64,000 nucleotides of DNA from VBDM01 sp963699535 (GTDB taxonomy: Bacteria; Pseudomonadota; Gammaproteobacteria; Burkholderiales; SG8-39). The stretch lies in the NCBI GenBank assembly GCA_963699535.1, contig CAVOUJ010000020.1, positions 124,001 to 188,000 of the forward strand. Reading direction: 5' to 3'. Positions 43,113-55,854 of this stretch are shown here, piece by piece (positions within the stretch are counted from its first letter, which is position 1; each line of letters starts with the position of its first letter). A program made the position numbers and the translations under genes. Under the pieces are notes generated by a model. The model was not told the origin of the DNA and ran no database searches. It saw only the letters and a program-made list of their open reading frames with translations.

Positions 43113-43358
43113 TCACCGTGTTACGGTCTGGACAAACAGGGCCCGTCCCTTCCAATGCATCCCGTGGAGACACATCGAAACCGCCTCGAGCGACCCGAAA
43201 GGTGTGTCGACGAACTCCAGTACCGCAGCCGGGCGTGAGCCGTCGCCCTCCACCCGCTGGATCTTCGTGCACTCCAGGCTCGGGGCGTACTTCTTCACCA
43301 GATCGCGGATTTCGTCGTCGGTAGTCCCGGGCTCGATGTTTCCGATCCAAAGCTTCAT
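43113..43358 (-). CDS. RRM-domain RNA-binding protein, 81 aa
   Basis: A single RNA recognition motif starts at the ATG: MKLWIGNIEPGTTDDEIRDLVKKYAP contains the RNP2-like LWIGNI, and the RNP1-like element is RPAAVLEFVDTPFGS. The fold is completed by VSMCLHGMHWKGRALFVQTV. Bacterial single-RRM proteins bind RNA and are often cold-induced. It is monocistronic as far as seen. An apparent upstream extension has no RRM-like sequence and is not included. Confidence 0.85.
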   Translation of the reverse strand: MKLWIGNIEPGTTDDEIRDLVKKYAPSLECTKIQRVEGDGSRPAAVLEFVDTPFGSLEAVSMCLHGMHWKGRALFVQTVTR

Positions 43359-43667
43359 GGTTCGTATCTTAGCAGCGCGGGCCCCTTGAGCTGCTCCTGT
43401 GCCCAGTTCGCGGCATCTTCGCAGGTTACGCCGCTGCTGAACAGACCCGAACGCGCGCACTGGCGCTTCCCGCACTTTCGTCTCGGGTCCGCCCGCGATC
43501 GTTCTGGCGGCAAGTCGTGTGGGGTCTGTGGAACGGTCGCTTTGATCCACGTCAAAAGGTTGGGAAACCGAATGAACACCACGCGTTGTAGCGGATCAAG
43601 CTTCTAGACCCTGCGAATGGGTCGGGCCCAGGGGCCCAGGGAAGAGCCGGGACTGGTCTACAAGAGA
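43359..43667. other. intergenic region, no gene seen
   Basis: This is the upstream region of the RRM gene. It has a small GC palindrome near 43624 (GGGCCCAGGGGCCCA) but no convincing coding frame. Confidence 0.4.
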
Positions 43668-43699
43668 AAACCCGCGTTGATTTGCATCAACGCGGGTTT
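43668..43699 (-). terminator. intrinsic terminator of the di-haem protein gene
   Basis: A perfect 14-bp inverted repeat (AAACCCGCGTTGAT / ATCAACGCGGGTTT) with a 4-nt loop lies 17 bp past the stop of the di-haem gene. Its AT-rich ends give a U-run on the minus-strand transcript. Confidence 0.85.
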
Positions 43700-43715
43700 C
43701 TTGTTTCGGTTTGGG

Positions 43716-45131
43716 TTATAGCGAACGCAGAAAGTTCAGGACGTCGTCTTTCTCATTTTCCTGGAGCGCCTTGTACTTTGAGACTACGCCGCTTGCTTCC
43801 GAGCCGTCGCTCAGATGCGCCAGGATCGCCTCCACGAGATCCGAAGTCCGTCCGTCATGCAGGAAGAAGATTCGCTGTCCCAACCCCCAGAGGGGGGCGG
43901 TGCGAAATTCCCGGGGGCCTGCCTGTCCCTGGCTGATCCCGTCGGCCAACCCGATACCCATGTCGTGGATCAAGAGGTCGGAGAAGAGATTCACCGGCTT
44001 ATAGCGCAACGCAGCGACCGTGGAATTGCCCGTCATGAAACTGGGGGTGTGGCAGAGGGCGCACCCGATATTGGTGAACTGCTGCCGGCCTCTTGCGATC
44101 GAATCGGCTCCTCCCGGCGTGTCGGGCGAAGGCGTGGGCGGCGCCAGGAAACGCATGAAGATGGCGAACTTTTCGATCGCACTGAGCGTGCGCACTGCAA
44201 GCGTGTCGACCGGGTCCTGGTCTTCATTGATGTTGATGACGGTGTTGGGAACGGTCGCAAACTGGCAGGTCGGTGTTTCATCCCGCTCGGTCTGAAACAG
44301 TTCGTTGGTGACTCCCATCTCGACGTTGTACGCCTCGCCGGAGAACAACAGGAGCGATTTGTTCTGGGCCTTCCAGCCAAACCGCGCGATGGTGCCGTCA
44401 TTACCGTTGCGGTTTGCTTGTCCGGAGATCGTATTGCCAGGGACAACCATGTTCGCCCGCCCTCTGATGCCCAGCGCCTGCTTTAAAGACGCATAGTTGG
44501 ACATGTTCGAAAGGATCGCCTTGTCCGGGATCTGTTCGATCAGGCCTGCGCCAAACACCGGGGTGGGTATCCGGAAAATTACGTTGTGGTGCGCTTGTTG
44601 CGCCGCGAAATCCGGCTGCGCGAGAACGCAGCCATCGGCACCTGGCCGGCCAGTAAGGGTGAACAGCGCGTGGACACCGCCGTCCGGCGTTCCGTCAGGA
44701 TTCTTTACAAACCGCGCCTCGCGCACCGGCCCGTTTGCCGTGATGAACGGCGGAACGGAGTCGGTACCGCCGTCCTTGTTGGCAAATGCGAACTGAGGAT
44801 TCACCGCCGGGCTGGTTCCGCCCATTGCCGGCTGCGAATGGCAGCCGCCGCAGCTATCCAAGTTCATCGTCGGTCCTAAGCCCTCCTCGGCATCGTCCTC
44901 GTCTTGGAACTCATCGAGGGCCGCCTGGAAAAAGGCAAGTTCATTCTGGGTCAATCCCGCAAGCGGCGCACCGGCGCCCGCAGCTCCGGCGCGCACGCCG
45001 GGGTCCAAGGCGCCAACATACGGCGCTTCCGGGACACCCGCTTGTCCGATGGATTCGGAGCAGCCAACGAGCGCTACCGTCCAACCGCCGAGCGCGAGTG
45101 TCAATACCAGTGGATTCGCCAATTTCTTCAT
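43716..45131 (-). CDS. di-haem oxidoreductase (DUF1111, cytochrome c peroxidase-like) lipoprotein
   Basis: The protein has 471 residues. ATG 45131 opens a lipoprotein signal (MKKLANPLVLTLALGGWTVALVGC). The haem-attachment sites are SCGGCHSQPAMGG and GCALCHTPSF, typical of the DUF1111/thiol-oxidoreductase-like di-haem family related to bacterial cytochrome c peroxidases. FFLHDGRTSDLVEAILAH near the end includes the His and Asp positions of the haem environment. It should be periplasmic and redox-active. The terminator follows directly. The function in this family is unproven. Confidence 0.88.
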   Translation of the reverse strand: MKKLANPLVLTLALGGWTVALVGCSESIGQAGVPEAPYVGALDPGVRAGAAGAGAPLAGLTQNELAFFQAALDEFQDEDDAEEGLGPTMNLDSCGGCHSQPAMGGTSPAVNPQFAFANKDGGTDSVPPFITANGPVREARFVKNPDGTPDGGVHALFTLTGRPGADGCVLAQPDFAAQQAHHNVIFRIPTPVFGAGLIEQIPDKAILSNMSNYASLKQALGIRGRANMVVPGNTISGQANRNGNDGTIARFGWKAQNKSLLLFSGEAYNVEMGVTNELFQTERDETPTCQFATVPNTVININEDQDPVDTLAVRTLSAIEKFAIFMRFLAPPTPSPDTPGGADSIARGRQQFTNIGCALCHTPSFMTGNSTVAALRYKPVNLFSDLLIHDMGIGLADGISQGQAGPREFRTAPLWGLGQRIFFLHDGRTSDLVEAILAHLSDGSEASGVVSKYKALQENEKDDVLNFLRSL

Positions 45132-45627
45132 CGCTGCTTTCCTTTCAGCCAGCAACATGAATCCGAGAGAAGGAAAACGATCCCGGTATCCAACGGTTAG
45201 AAACTCTGCTTTTCTTATTCTCTGGCGCAAATTCAATGCGTCCAGTCGCAACGATCGTGCCACGGCAAGCAATCTCCGTTAGGTCGTGTGACTTCAAGGA
45301 GTTCCGGCAGGTTCTTTGACCGGACCTGTATCCGAAATGTCGTCTTGAAGCGACGTGAGCATTTCACGGAGTGGATTAAGAATTTGATTTCGCACTGCTT
45401 CGAAGCGTCGCCGGGCGACGACGGACGGCGCTTCTCCAAAGCGATCCAGCGGTCCAGAAGACAAACGGTGGCTCGCACTGGAAGCGCCGGCTTGTCCAAT
45501 GTTGCTCGAGAAACCTCAGCTCCGGATTCAGTCCGAAACTCCGCCGCATCACGAAGACAATCATGCAAAATCTCCGTGCTAATATCCCCCGGCCGATTGA
45601 CGTAGCGTGGTATGACGTGGGGGACTG
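45132..45627. other. 496-bp non-coding stretch with no gene recognised
   Basis: The two divergent reading frames here (about 60 and 110 codons) have no recognisable motif, signal or ribosome site. A TAATAT-like element at 45580 may belong to the dehydrogenase promoter. The region could hold a decayed gene or regulatory sequence, but nothing specific is visible. Confidence 0.35.
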
Positions 45628-46512
45628 GTGAACATCGGTTTTGTGGGGCTCGGTGCCATGGGGCAGGTCATCGTCCCCCGCTTGCTCGCGGCGGGATACG
45701 CGGTGACGGGCTGGAACCGGTCGCGGGAGCGCGCGTTGCCGCTGATCGGGCGTGGCATGCGTCTGGCCGAAAGCCCCGCTACGGTCGCCGCAGCATCCGA
45801 TGTCACGTTCTCCATCGTTACCGACGGCGCCGCCGTCAAAACGGTCGCGCTAGGCGAGAACGGCGTTCTCGCCGGCATCCAGCCTGGCGGCGTCTACGTC
45901 GACATGGGCACGATCTCACCTGAAATCACGCGCGAGGTCGCAGCCGCGTTCGCCGAGCGTGGCTTTAAGATGCTCGATGCACCGCTGTCGGGCAGCCCGG
46001 TGACGGTGGCGCAAGGCAATGCGTCGCTGATGATCGGTGGCGACAAGGCGGCGTTCGAACGCATCGAGCCGGTGCTACGCGCGATCGGCCCGAAGGTCAC
46101 TTACATCGGCGCGAGCGGCCAGGCCGTCACGATGAAGCTCGCCGTCAATCTGTTACTCATGGTCGAAGTTATCGCATTCGGCGAGGCTGTTGCGCTCGCC
46201 GAAAAGGGGGGCGTCGCTCGCGAGATAGCGCTCGATGCGGTACTCAAGAGCGTAACCGCCGCACCTGTGCTCGGCTACCGCGGACCGTTCATTCTCGAAG
46301 GCAAGATGCCGGCTGTACCGCTTGCCGATGTGACGCTGCAGCAGAAAGACATGCTGCTCGTGCTCGAAATGGCGCGCAAGCTCGGCAGCCCCGCGCCGCT
46401 CGCGGCCGCCGCAAACGAAATGATGAACGCATGCCGCGGCCTCGGCCTCGACCGCAACGACTTCGTCATCGCGCACGAAGTGTATCGCCGCCTGGGCGGA
46501 CAGTCCCGCTGA
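45628..46512 (+). CDS. 3-hydroxyisobutyrate / 2-hydroxy-3-oxopropionate reductase-family dehydrogenase
   Basis: The protein has 294 residues with a GTG start after GGGGG. The Rossmann motif is NIGFVGLGAMGQVIVPRLLAAGY; the substrate motif is FKMLDAPLSGSPVTVAQGNASLMIGGD (the family DAPVSGG); the catalytic helix has GQAVTMKLAVNLLL (Lys). The C-terminal domain has LQQKDMLLVLEMARKLG, with the conserved KD. It would reduce or oxidise beta-hydroxyacids with NAD(P). The GlcG-type gene follows 29 bp later, forming a two-gene unit that suggests hydroxyacid metabolism (inference). Confidence 0.9.
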   Translation: MNIGFVGLGAMGQVIVPRLLAAGYAVTGWNRSRERALPLIGRGMRLAESPATVAAASDVTFSIVTDGAAVKTVALGENGVLAGIQPGGVYVDMGTISPEITREVAAAFAERGFKMLDAPLSGSPVTVAQGNASLMIGGDKAAFERIEPVLRAIGPKVTYIGASGQAVTMKLAVNLLLMVEVIAFGEAVALAEKGGVAREIALDAVLKSVTAAPVLGYRGPFILEGKMPAVPLADVTLQQKDMLLVLEMARKLGSPAPLAAAANEMMNACRGLGLDRNDFVIAHEVYRRLGGQSR

Positions 46513-46541
46513 CGACCAATTGTCTTGAGGAGGAGCAACAC

Positions 46542-46997
46542 GTGAGCACACCGGATTCAAGCGCTCGGCCGGCCGCCGGCCCGAAGCTTCCGCCCGTCGG
46601 CCCGACGATCACGATTGCGCAGGCGAAGAAGGTCGCGGATGCGGCGTTGGCGCCCGCGCGGGCGAACGGCTGGACCGTCGTCATCGCGATCGCCGATCCC
46701 GGCGGCCACCTCGTGTACCTCGAGAAGATGGACGAGACCCAGGTCGGCAGCATCGCGATCGCCGAATCGAAGGCGCGCTCCGCCGCCATCTTCAAGCGCC
46801 CGACGAAGACCTTTCAGGATCGGCTCGACCGCGGCGGCGACGGCTTGCGCGTGCTGGGCCTGGTCGGCGTCGTTCCGGTCGAAGGCGGCTTGCCGATCAT
46901 CGTCGATGGCAAGCTGATCGGCGCGCTCGGCGTGTCGGGCGGGTCGAGTGCGGAGGACGAAGCCTGCGCTGCAGCCGGCGCTGCGGCCCTGCGCTGA
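46542..46997 (+). CDS. GlcG/HbpS family haem-binding-like protein
   Basis: The protein has 151 residues, starting at GTG 46542 after GAGGAGG. It begins STPDSSARPAAGPK and holds the GlcG/HbpS core: ITIAQAKKVADAALAPARANGWTVVIAIADPGGHLVYLEKMDETQVGSIAIAESKARSAAIFKRPTK, then VVPVEGGLPIIVDGKLIGALGVSGGSSAEDEACAAAG. GlcG-like proteins of unproven role occur next to glycolate and other hydroxyacid genes. The pairing with the dehydrogenase fits that. A shared terminator with the 5S end lies 26 bp downstream. Confidence 0.88.
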   Translation: MSTPDSSARPAAGPKLPPVGPTITIAQAKKVADAALAPARANGWTVVIAIADPGGHLVYLEKMDETQVGSIAIAESKARSAAIFKRPTKTFQDRLDRGGDGLRVLGLVGVVPVEGGLPIIVDGKLIGALGVSGGSSAEDEACAAAGAAALR

Positions 46998-47022
46998 GGC
47001 TGCGCGGGTCGGCGCGGCCAAC

Positions 47023-47058
47023 AAAAAAGCCCGGTCCTCTTGCGAGGCCGGGCTTTTT
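47023..47058. terminator. bidirectional intrinsic terminator between GlcG gene and rRNA operon
   Basis: Stem AAAAAAGCCCGG...(loop)...CCGGGCTTTTT with A-run on one side and T-run on the other serves both the plus-strand GlcG transcript and the minus-strand rRNA transcript. Confidence 0.85.
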
Positions 47059-47069
47059 CTTCAAAGGGA

Positions 47070-47185
47070 GTCTGGCACTGACCTACTTTCGCGCGGTATA
47101 CCTCGCACTATCATCGGCGCTGCCCCGTTTCACGGTCCTGTTCGGAATGGGAAGGCGTGGTTCCAGGGCGCTGTGGGCACCAGAC
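47070..47185 (-). rRNA. rrf: 5S rRNA
   Basis: 116 nt on the minus strand, from GTCTGGTGCCCACAG to GTCAGTGCCAGAC. The ends pair to form helix I and the central CCATTCCGAACAG is conserved. Confidence 0.95.
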
Positions 47186-47346
47186 ATAGCTTGTCGTTTC
47201 GTTGCTTACGCAACGAAACCAATTCGGGAGAAGCAAGAGTTGCGAGTGAATCTGCGTGTAATCCCTGGCCGCGCAATGAACGGCCGCTAGGTCCGTTCCA
47301 TTGCGCGGAGTTATTGCGGCACTGCGTGCCGCAATCAACAAGGTTA
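47186..47346 (-). other. 23S-5S spacer with three hairpins
   Basis: Perfect or near-perfect stems occur at 47196-47219 (10 bp, GTTTCGTTGC type), 47269-47308 (CCGCGCAATG type with one bulge) and 47314-47334 (9 bp). They are candidate RNase processing structures for the 3' end of 23S and the 5' side of 5S. Confidence 0.6.
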
Positions 47347-50342
<2,996 letters not shown>

Positions 50343-50468
50343 CTATAACCTTGAAGCCTCGAACCGGACGTTTCCATCCAGACCGAAGTCCTGGCTACAG
50401 GAATTCTCACGCTTGTGCCTGACTCCATCCGACTGGACGGAATCAGGTCGAATACAATCACAACCCAT

Positions 50469-50494
50469 GCATCGATCTTGGGAGATCGATGCAC
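50469..50494 (-). other. hairpin in 23S leader
   Basis: Perfect 11-bp stem TGCATCGATCT / AGATCGATGCA with loop TGGG, between tRNA-Ala and 23S; likely part of rRNA processing. Confidence 0.6.
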
Positions 50495-50510
50495 TTGCTT
50501 CTTCCGAATT

Positions 50511-50521
50511 GTTAAAGAGCG
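50511..50521 (-). promoter_or_regulatory. boxA antitermination element before 23S
   Basis: GCTCTTTAACA on the minus strand matches the boxA core, preceding the 23S gene as in other rrn operons. It would recruit NusB/NusE. Confidence 0.75.
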
Positions 50522-50548
50522 AACAGCCTCTCCGGTCAAAAGACCAGA

Positions 50549-50570
50549 AGTAAGCCTCGGGGCTTACTTG
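50549..50570 (-). other. second hairpin in tRNA-Ala/23S spacer
   Basis: 9-bp stem AAGTAAGCC / GGCTTACTT with a TCGG loop. The rest of 50343-50638 shows only spacer sequence. Confidence 0.5.
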
Positions 50571-50638
50571 CGATCTCTCGGGAATCTGGATCAGGCGACG
50601 GTCTCCTTCTTCATCCTTCTGCCTTCTTCCTTTCAAAG

Positions 50639-50714
50639 TGGTGGAGGTGAACGGGATCGAACCGATGACCTCCTGCTTGCAAAGCAGGCGCTCTCCCAAC
50701 TGAGCTACACCCCC
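50639..50714 (-). tRNA. tRNA-Ala (TGC)
   Basis: 76 nt in the rRNA spacer, GGGGGTGTAGCTCAGTT start, anticodon loop TTTGCAA (anticodon TGC), encoded CCA. Confidence 0.97.
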
Positions 50715-50724
50715 GATAAGAAAC

Positions 50725-50801
50725 TGGTGGGTCTGGATGGATTCGAACCATCGACCCCCGCCTTATCAAGACGGTGCTCTAACCAGCTGAGCTACAGACC
50801 C
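50725..50801 (-). tRNA. tRNA-Ile (GAT)
   Basis: 77 nt in the rRNA spacer, GGGTCTGTAGCTCAGC start, anticodon loop TTGATAA (anticodon GAT), encoded CCA. The 135-bp gap to 16S (50802-50936) contains inverted copies of a CTCAATCC motif that could form the 16S processing stem. Confidence 0.97.
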
Positions 50802-50933
50802 TGAGTTCAGGATCTAGGATCAAGGGTGGAGGATTGAGGGTAGAGACCGCTTACCCTAGATCCTCAATCCTCATTCCTCAATCCTGCCTTCTAAACAACC
50901 GATAGGTTGTGGACGCTGAAGCGAAGCTTTCTC

Positions 50934-52470
<1,537 letters not shown>

Positions 52471-52682
52471 ATCCCGTTCAATCGCGATTGCGATTGCGCG
52501 AACCCTGCGTTTTACGGCAGAGCCCACTACTCACTCAAAGTCATTGCAAAGGTATAAGAAAAAACCTTGCTAGACCTGGTGTGAGCTTGGTTAAGCTTTG
52601 TGTGACACCAACGCGCTTGCGCGCGCCCAAAATACCAGTGCCACTGGCTTCACCCAGCGCCCACACCTATCGGCTGTTCAAT
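52471..52682 (-). other. 16S leader, no separate promoter seen
   Basis: About 210 nt between boxA and 16S. I find no -35/-10 pair here, which supports transcription from the promoter upstream of tRNA-fMet. Confidence 0.5.
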
Positions 52683-52694
52683 TGTTAAAGAGCA
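52683..52694 (-). promoter_or_regulatory. boxA antitermination element before 16S
   Basis: TGCTCTTTAACA on the minus strand is an exact consensus boxA, about 210 nt upstream of 16S, the usual place in the rRNA leader. Confidence 0.8.
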
Positions 52695-52732
52695 TGTCCC
52701 CGGGCGGGGATCCTGCACGCCCCCGGAGGGGT

Positions 52733-52809
52733 TGGTTGCGGGGATAGGATTTGAACCTATGACCTTCGGGTTATGAGCCCGACGAGCTGCCAGACTGCTC
52801 CACCCCGCG
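52733..52809 (-). tRNA. initiator tRNA-Met (CAT)
   Basis: A 77-nt cloverleaf starts CGCGGGGTGGAGCAGTC. The C1-A72 mismatch typical of bacterial initiator tRNA is present, with anticodon loop CTCATAA and encoded CCA. It lies only 38 bp upstream of boxA, inside the rRNA leader. Confidence 0.97.
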
Positions 52810-52826
52810 CCCGGTACAGACGTGAG

Positions 52827-52856
52827 AGTATAGCGGGTTGCGCGAAACACTGTCAA
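52827..52856 (-). promoter_or_regulatory. near-consensus sigma70 promoter for tRNA-fMet/rRNA operon
   Basis: On the minus strand TTGACA (52851-52856), an 18-bp spacer and TATACT (52827-52832). Transcription would start about 10 nt upstream of tRNA-fMet. Confidence 0.75.
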
Positions 52857-52911
52857 ACAATTTTGCGCTGCAACAACGCGAGGCGCGCGCTCGCCGCGCC
52901 CCACTACATCC

Positions 52912-54096
52912 TCAATAGCAGAGCCCCGTGTCCTCCGGGCGCCAGGGATTGCTGAAAGTGCTCAAGGACTCAAGAAACACAACGAGGTCAGACTGCTCCT
53001 GCGCGGTGAGCTGCAGTGGCTTCAACGCGCTTTGTCCGCCGGCGTGCGGCCGTCCAGGGTTCTCCGAGTAGTGCCGCACCACGTCGGCGAGCCTCTCGAT
53101 TTCACCGTGGTGGCCATACGGAGCGGTGACCAGCAAGTTGCGCAGGGTCGGCACCTTGAAGGCGCCGGAATCGCCTGGCTCGTGCAAGACGCGGCGCGTT
53201 CCGTCCGCCGTGGACCGTTCCGGGTCGTCGTTGTACGGTCCCAGCAAATTGAAGCGGCTCTCGCTCAGGCGCTTCACGCCCTCCATTCTTCCGGAGTCGG
53301 CAAGCTTTGAGAGGCCGGAAAACCCGTTGTCGCGGAATTCACCGTTGCTGAAGTTCGGCCCCGAGTGGCAGGTGTCGCAGGCTCCCTTGCCGATGAAGAT
53401 TTTCAGGCCGCGTTGCGCGGCCTCGGAATAGCGCCCTGGCGCGATACGCTCGCCGCGCGCGAGCGCGTTGCGGAAGTGATCGAAGGGCGTGGGCGCACCA
53501 TCGAGCGTTTCCTGAAACGCAGCCAGGGCCTTGGCGACATCCACCAGCACCAGCTCGTCGTCGCTTGCCGGCGGCGCAGACCCGAAGCTCTTGCGATAGC
53601 GACACGCCAGCTGCTCGTCGTTGCGCATCAGCTCGGCGATGTGGCGCGGGCTCGCCCCTAGCTCGCGAGGGTCGAGAATCGGACGTATGCTCTGCGACCA
53701 CAGACTGTCCGCAGCGCCTCCCCAACCGAACCAGCGCCCGAGTCCTACGTTCATGAGCGTCGGCGTATTGCGCTCCACTTCGGCCACCGCAGCGCCCCGC
53801 GCCCGGTTGTCCGTCCAGAAGCGCTCGGGCACGTGGCAGGTCCCGCACGAAAACCTGCCGCTTTCTGACAGGCGCCGATCGAAGAAAAGGCGCTCGCCGA
53901 GCTCAATCGCATGGCGCTTGCCCGACACCCGGTTGCTCGGATCGTTCTTGCCCGGAACCGGCCAAGGGCCGTGAGCCAGAATCGCGCGGATTTCGCTTTC
54001 CGTGAACGCCGGCGCATCCTCCGCGGCAGCGCCGGTCCACGCGAAAAATCCTCCCAGCGCTGCCAGCGCGTACGAGAGGACGATCTTCGCTTTCAT
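52912..54096 (-). CDS. di-haem cytochrome c peroxidase family protein
   Basis: The protein has 394 residues with the signal peptide after MKAKIVLSYALAALGGFFAWTGAAA. Both c-type haem sites are present: FSCGTCHVPERFWTDNR and GACDTCHSGPNFSNGEFRD. LKVPTLRNLL-like FKVPTLRNLLVTAPYGHHGE and a C-terminal LVVFLESLS complete the MauG/CcpA-type fold. It would reduce peroxide or oxidise a partner in the periplasm. The start is uncertain; ATG 54111 (MVPPKMKAK) is equally possible. It is 102 bp downstream of the rRNA promoter and reads away from it on the same strand as the ABC genes. Confidence 0.88.
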   Translation of the reverse strand: MKAKIVLSYALAALGGFFAWTGAAAEDAPAFTESEIRAILAHGPWPVPGKNDPSNRVSGKRHAIELGERLFFDRRLSESGRFSCGTCHVPERFWTDNRARGAAVAEVERNTPTLMNVGLGRWFGWGGAADSLWSQSIRPILDPRELGASPRHIAELMRNDEQLACRYRKSFGSAPPASDDELVLVDVAKALAAFQETLDGAPTPFDHFRNALARGERIAPGRYSEAAQRGLKIFIGKGACDTCHSGPNFSNGEFRDNGFSGLSKLADSGRMEGVKRLSESRFNLLGPYNDDPERSTADGTRRVLHEPGDSGAFKVPTLRNLLVTAPYGHHGEIERLADVVRHYSENPGRPHAGGQSALKPLQLTAQEQSDLVVFLESLSTFSNPWRPEDTGLCY

Positions 54097-54182
54097 TTTC
54101 GGCGGGACCATGTACCCAGATAGGTGGGAACATTCAACCAAATTGCGGAACCGTGCGCAACCTTCTTTCGCGGACATGTTTC

Positions 54183-55037
54183 TCACGTCCGCTCCGTCTC
54201 AACGGAGCTCGGTTGCCAGACCATGAGGCGCTTCTCGATCACGCCCACGATCCAGTCGAGCAGCAGGGCGAACACGGTCAACAGGAGGATGCCGGCGACC
54301 ACCGTGTTCATGTCGAAGAACCCCTCGGCCTGGTGGATGAGATAACCGACGCCCTTCGCCGAACCGAGATATTCGCCGACGACGGCGCCTACAAAAGCCA
54401 ACCCCACCGAGTTGTGCAAGCTGGCGAACACCCAGCTCATCGCGCTCGGCACGTAGACGTAGCGCAGCAGTTGGCGCGGGCTCGCGCCAAGCATGCGCGC
54501 GTTCGCCAGGACGACCGGGCTCACCTCGCGTACTCCCTGGTACACATTGAAGAACACTATGAAGAACACAAGGGTCACGCCCAGCGCGACCTTGGAGGCG
54601 ATACCGAGGCCGAACCACACGAAGAAAATCGGAGCGAGGATCACACGCGGCATGGCGTTGATCGCCTTGATGTAGGGGTCGAGTATCGCCGAAGCCATCG
54701 GCGAAAGCGCGAGCCATAGCCCGATTGCCACACCGAACACCGTTCCGATGAAGAAGGCAAGCATCGTTTCGACGAGGGTGATCCACAGGTGCTCGTAGAT
54801 CTCCCCCGTGGCGAACCACCGCCAAAGGCGGCCGAGCACCTGCAGCGGCTCGCCGAAGAAGAACGCCGCGTGGCCGGGTTCCGAGAAATAGACGGGTGGC
54901 AGCAGCGTGGGACTCGTGAGCACGTGCCAGAGCACGAAGAAGAGGACCAGCACCACGACTTGATAGATCCGCAGCCGCATCTTCCCATTTGCGCCTTTCG
55001 CAACGAGAGCTGGCTCAGTGCTTTTGCTGCTGGGCAT
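54183..55037 (-). CDS. ABC transporter permease (SsuC/TauC type)
   Basis: The protein has 284 residues with six or seven membrane helices (first RIYQVVVLVLFFVLWHVL). The EAA loop is NARMLGASPRQLLRYVYVPSAMSWVFASLHNSVGLAFVGAVVGEYLGSAKGVGYL. Together with the ATPase (22-bp overlap) and binding protein it forms a complete importer of the nitrate/sulfonate/taurine class. The substrate is unknown. Confidence 0.93.
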   Translation of the reverse strand: MPSSKSTEPALVAKGANGKMRLRIYQVVVLVLFFVLWHVLTSPTLLPPVYFSEPGHAAFFFGEPLQVLGRLWRWFATGEIYEHLWITLVETMLAFFIGTVFGVAIGLWLALSPMASAILDPYIKAINAMPRVILAPIFFVWFGLGIASKVALGVTLVFFIVFFNVYQGVREVSPVVLANARMLGASPRQLLRYVYVPSAMSWVFASLHNSVGLAFVGAVVGEYLGSAKGVGYLIHQAEGFFDMNTVVAGILLLTVFALLLDWIVGVIEKRLMVWQPSSVETERT

Positions 55038-55854
55038 AGCCTTTCAGCACCTCTTCCTTCATTGCGTGCCAGATCTTCGCGTGGATTTCGATGAAGCGCG
55101 GCGCAAGGCGTATCTCCGAGACGTCGCGCGGGCGCGGCAAGTCGATTGCGTAATCGCCGATCGGGCGTGAGGCCGGGCCGGCCGAGAGCACGACGACTCG
55201 GTCCGAGAGCGAGATCGCCTCCTCGAGGTCGTGGGTAATGAACACGACGGACTTCCGGTCTGCCGACCACAGCTCGAGCAGTTCATTCTCCATCAGCTGG
55301 CGAGTCTGCACGTCCAGCGCCGAAAAGGGCTCGTCCATGAGTAGAATCTGCGGATTCAGGATGAGCATTTGCGCGAGCGCAACCCGCTTGCGCATGCCGC
55401 CCGAGAGCTGATGGGGATAGCGTCGGCTGAAGCCGCTCAGCCCGACGCGCTTCAACCATTCGTTGCCACGCTCGAGCGCGTCGCTTCGCTCCACGCCCCG
55501 GAACTCGAGCCCGGCCACGATGTTGTCGATGGCGTTGCGCCAAGGCATGAGCGCGTCCGTCTGAAACATGTAGCCGGCTCGCGAATTGATGCCCACAAGG
55601 GGCCGGCCGAACACTTTCACGTTGCCCGCGGAAGGGGCGATCAGGCCCGCGGCAACATTGAGGAGCGTCGTCTTGCCGCAGCCCGTAGGGCCCACCACCG
55701 AAACGAACTCGCCTTCACCCACGACGAGTGTCGTTTCGCTGACCGCGGTGTAGCGCTGAAACGGGTCGTCCCGCGAAACATAGGTACAAGCGATGTTCTC
55801 AAGCGCAACGGCGGGAGTCGTTGTGCCCTCATTCCCGCGCATCCGCGCCGTCAT
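55015..55854 (-). CDS. ABC transporter ATP-binding protein
   Basis: The protein has 279 residues. Walker A is GPTGCGKTTLLN, the Q-loop YMFQTDALMPWRN, the signature LSGGMRKRVALAQML, Walker B QILLMDEPFSALD, and the H-loop ITHDLEEAI. It is the SsuB/TauB subfamily. Its ATG overlaps the stop of the binding-protein gene by 4 bp and it overlaps the permease gene. Confidence 0.94.
   Translation of the reverse strand: MTARMRGNEGTTTPAVALENIACTYVSRDDPFQRYTAVSETTLVVGEGEFVSVVGPTGCGKTTLLNVAAGLIAPSAGNVKVFGRPLVGINSRAGYMFQTDALMPWRNAIDNIVAGLEFRGVERSDALERGNEWLKRVGLSGFSRRYPHQLSGGMRKRVALAQMLILNPQILLMDEPFSALDVQTRQLMENELLELWSADRKSVVFITHDLEEAISLSDRVVVLSAGPASRPIGDYAIDLPRPRDVSEIRLAPRFIEIHAKIWHAMKEEVLKGYAQQQKH

Noticed and set aside
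45233..45568. 111-codon frame in the 45.1-45.6 kb gap
   Set aside because: No motif, signal or ribosome site, and overlapping frames on both strands are equally long.
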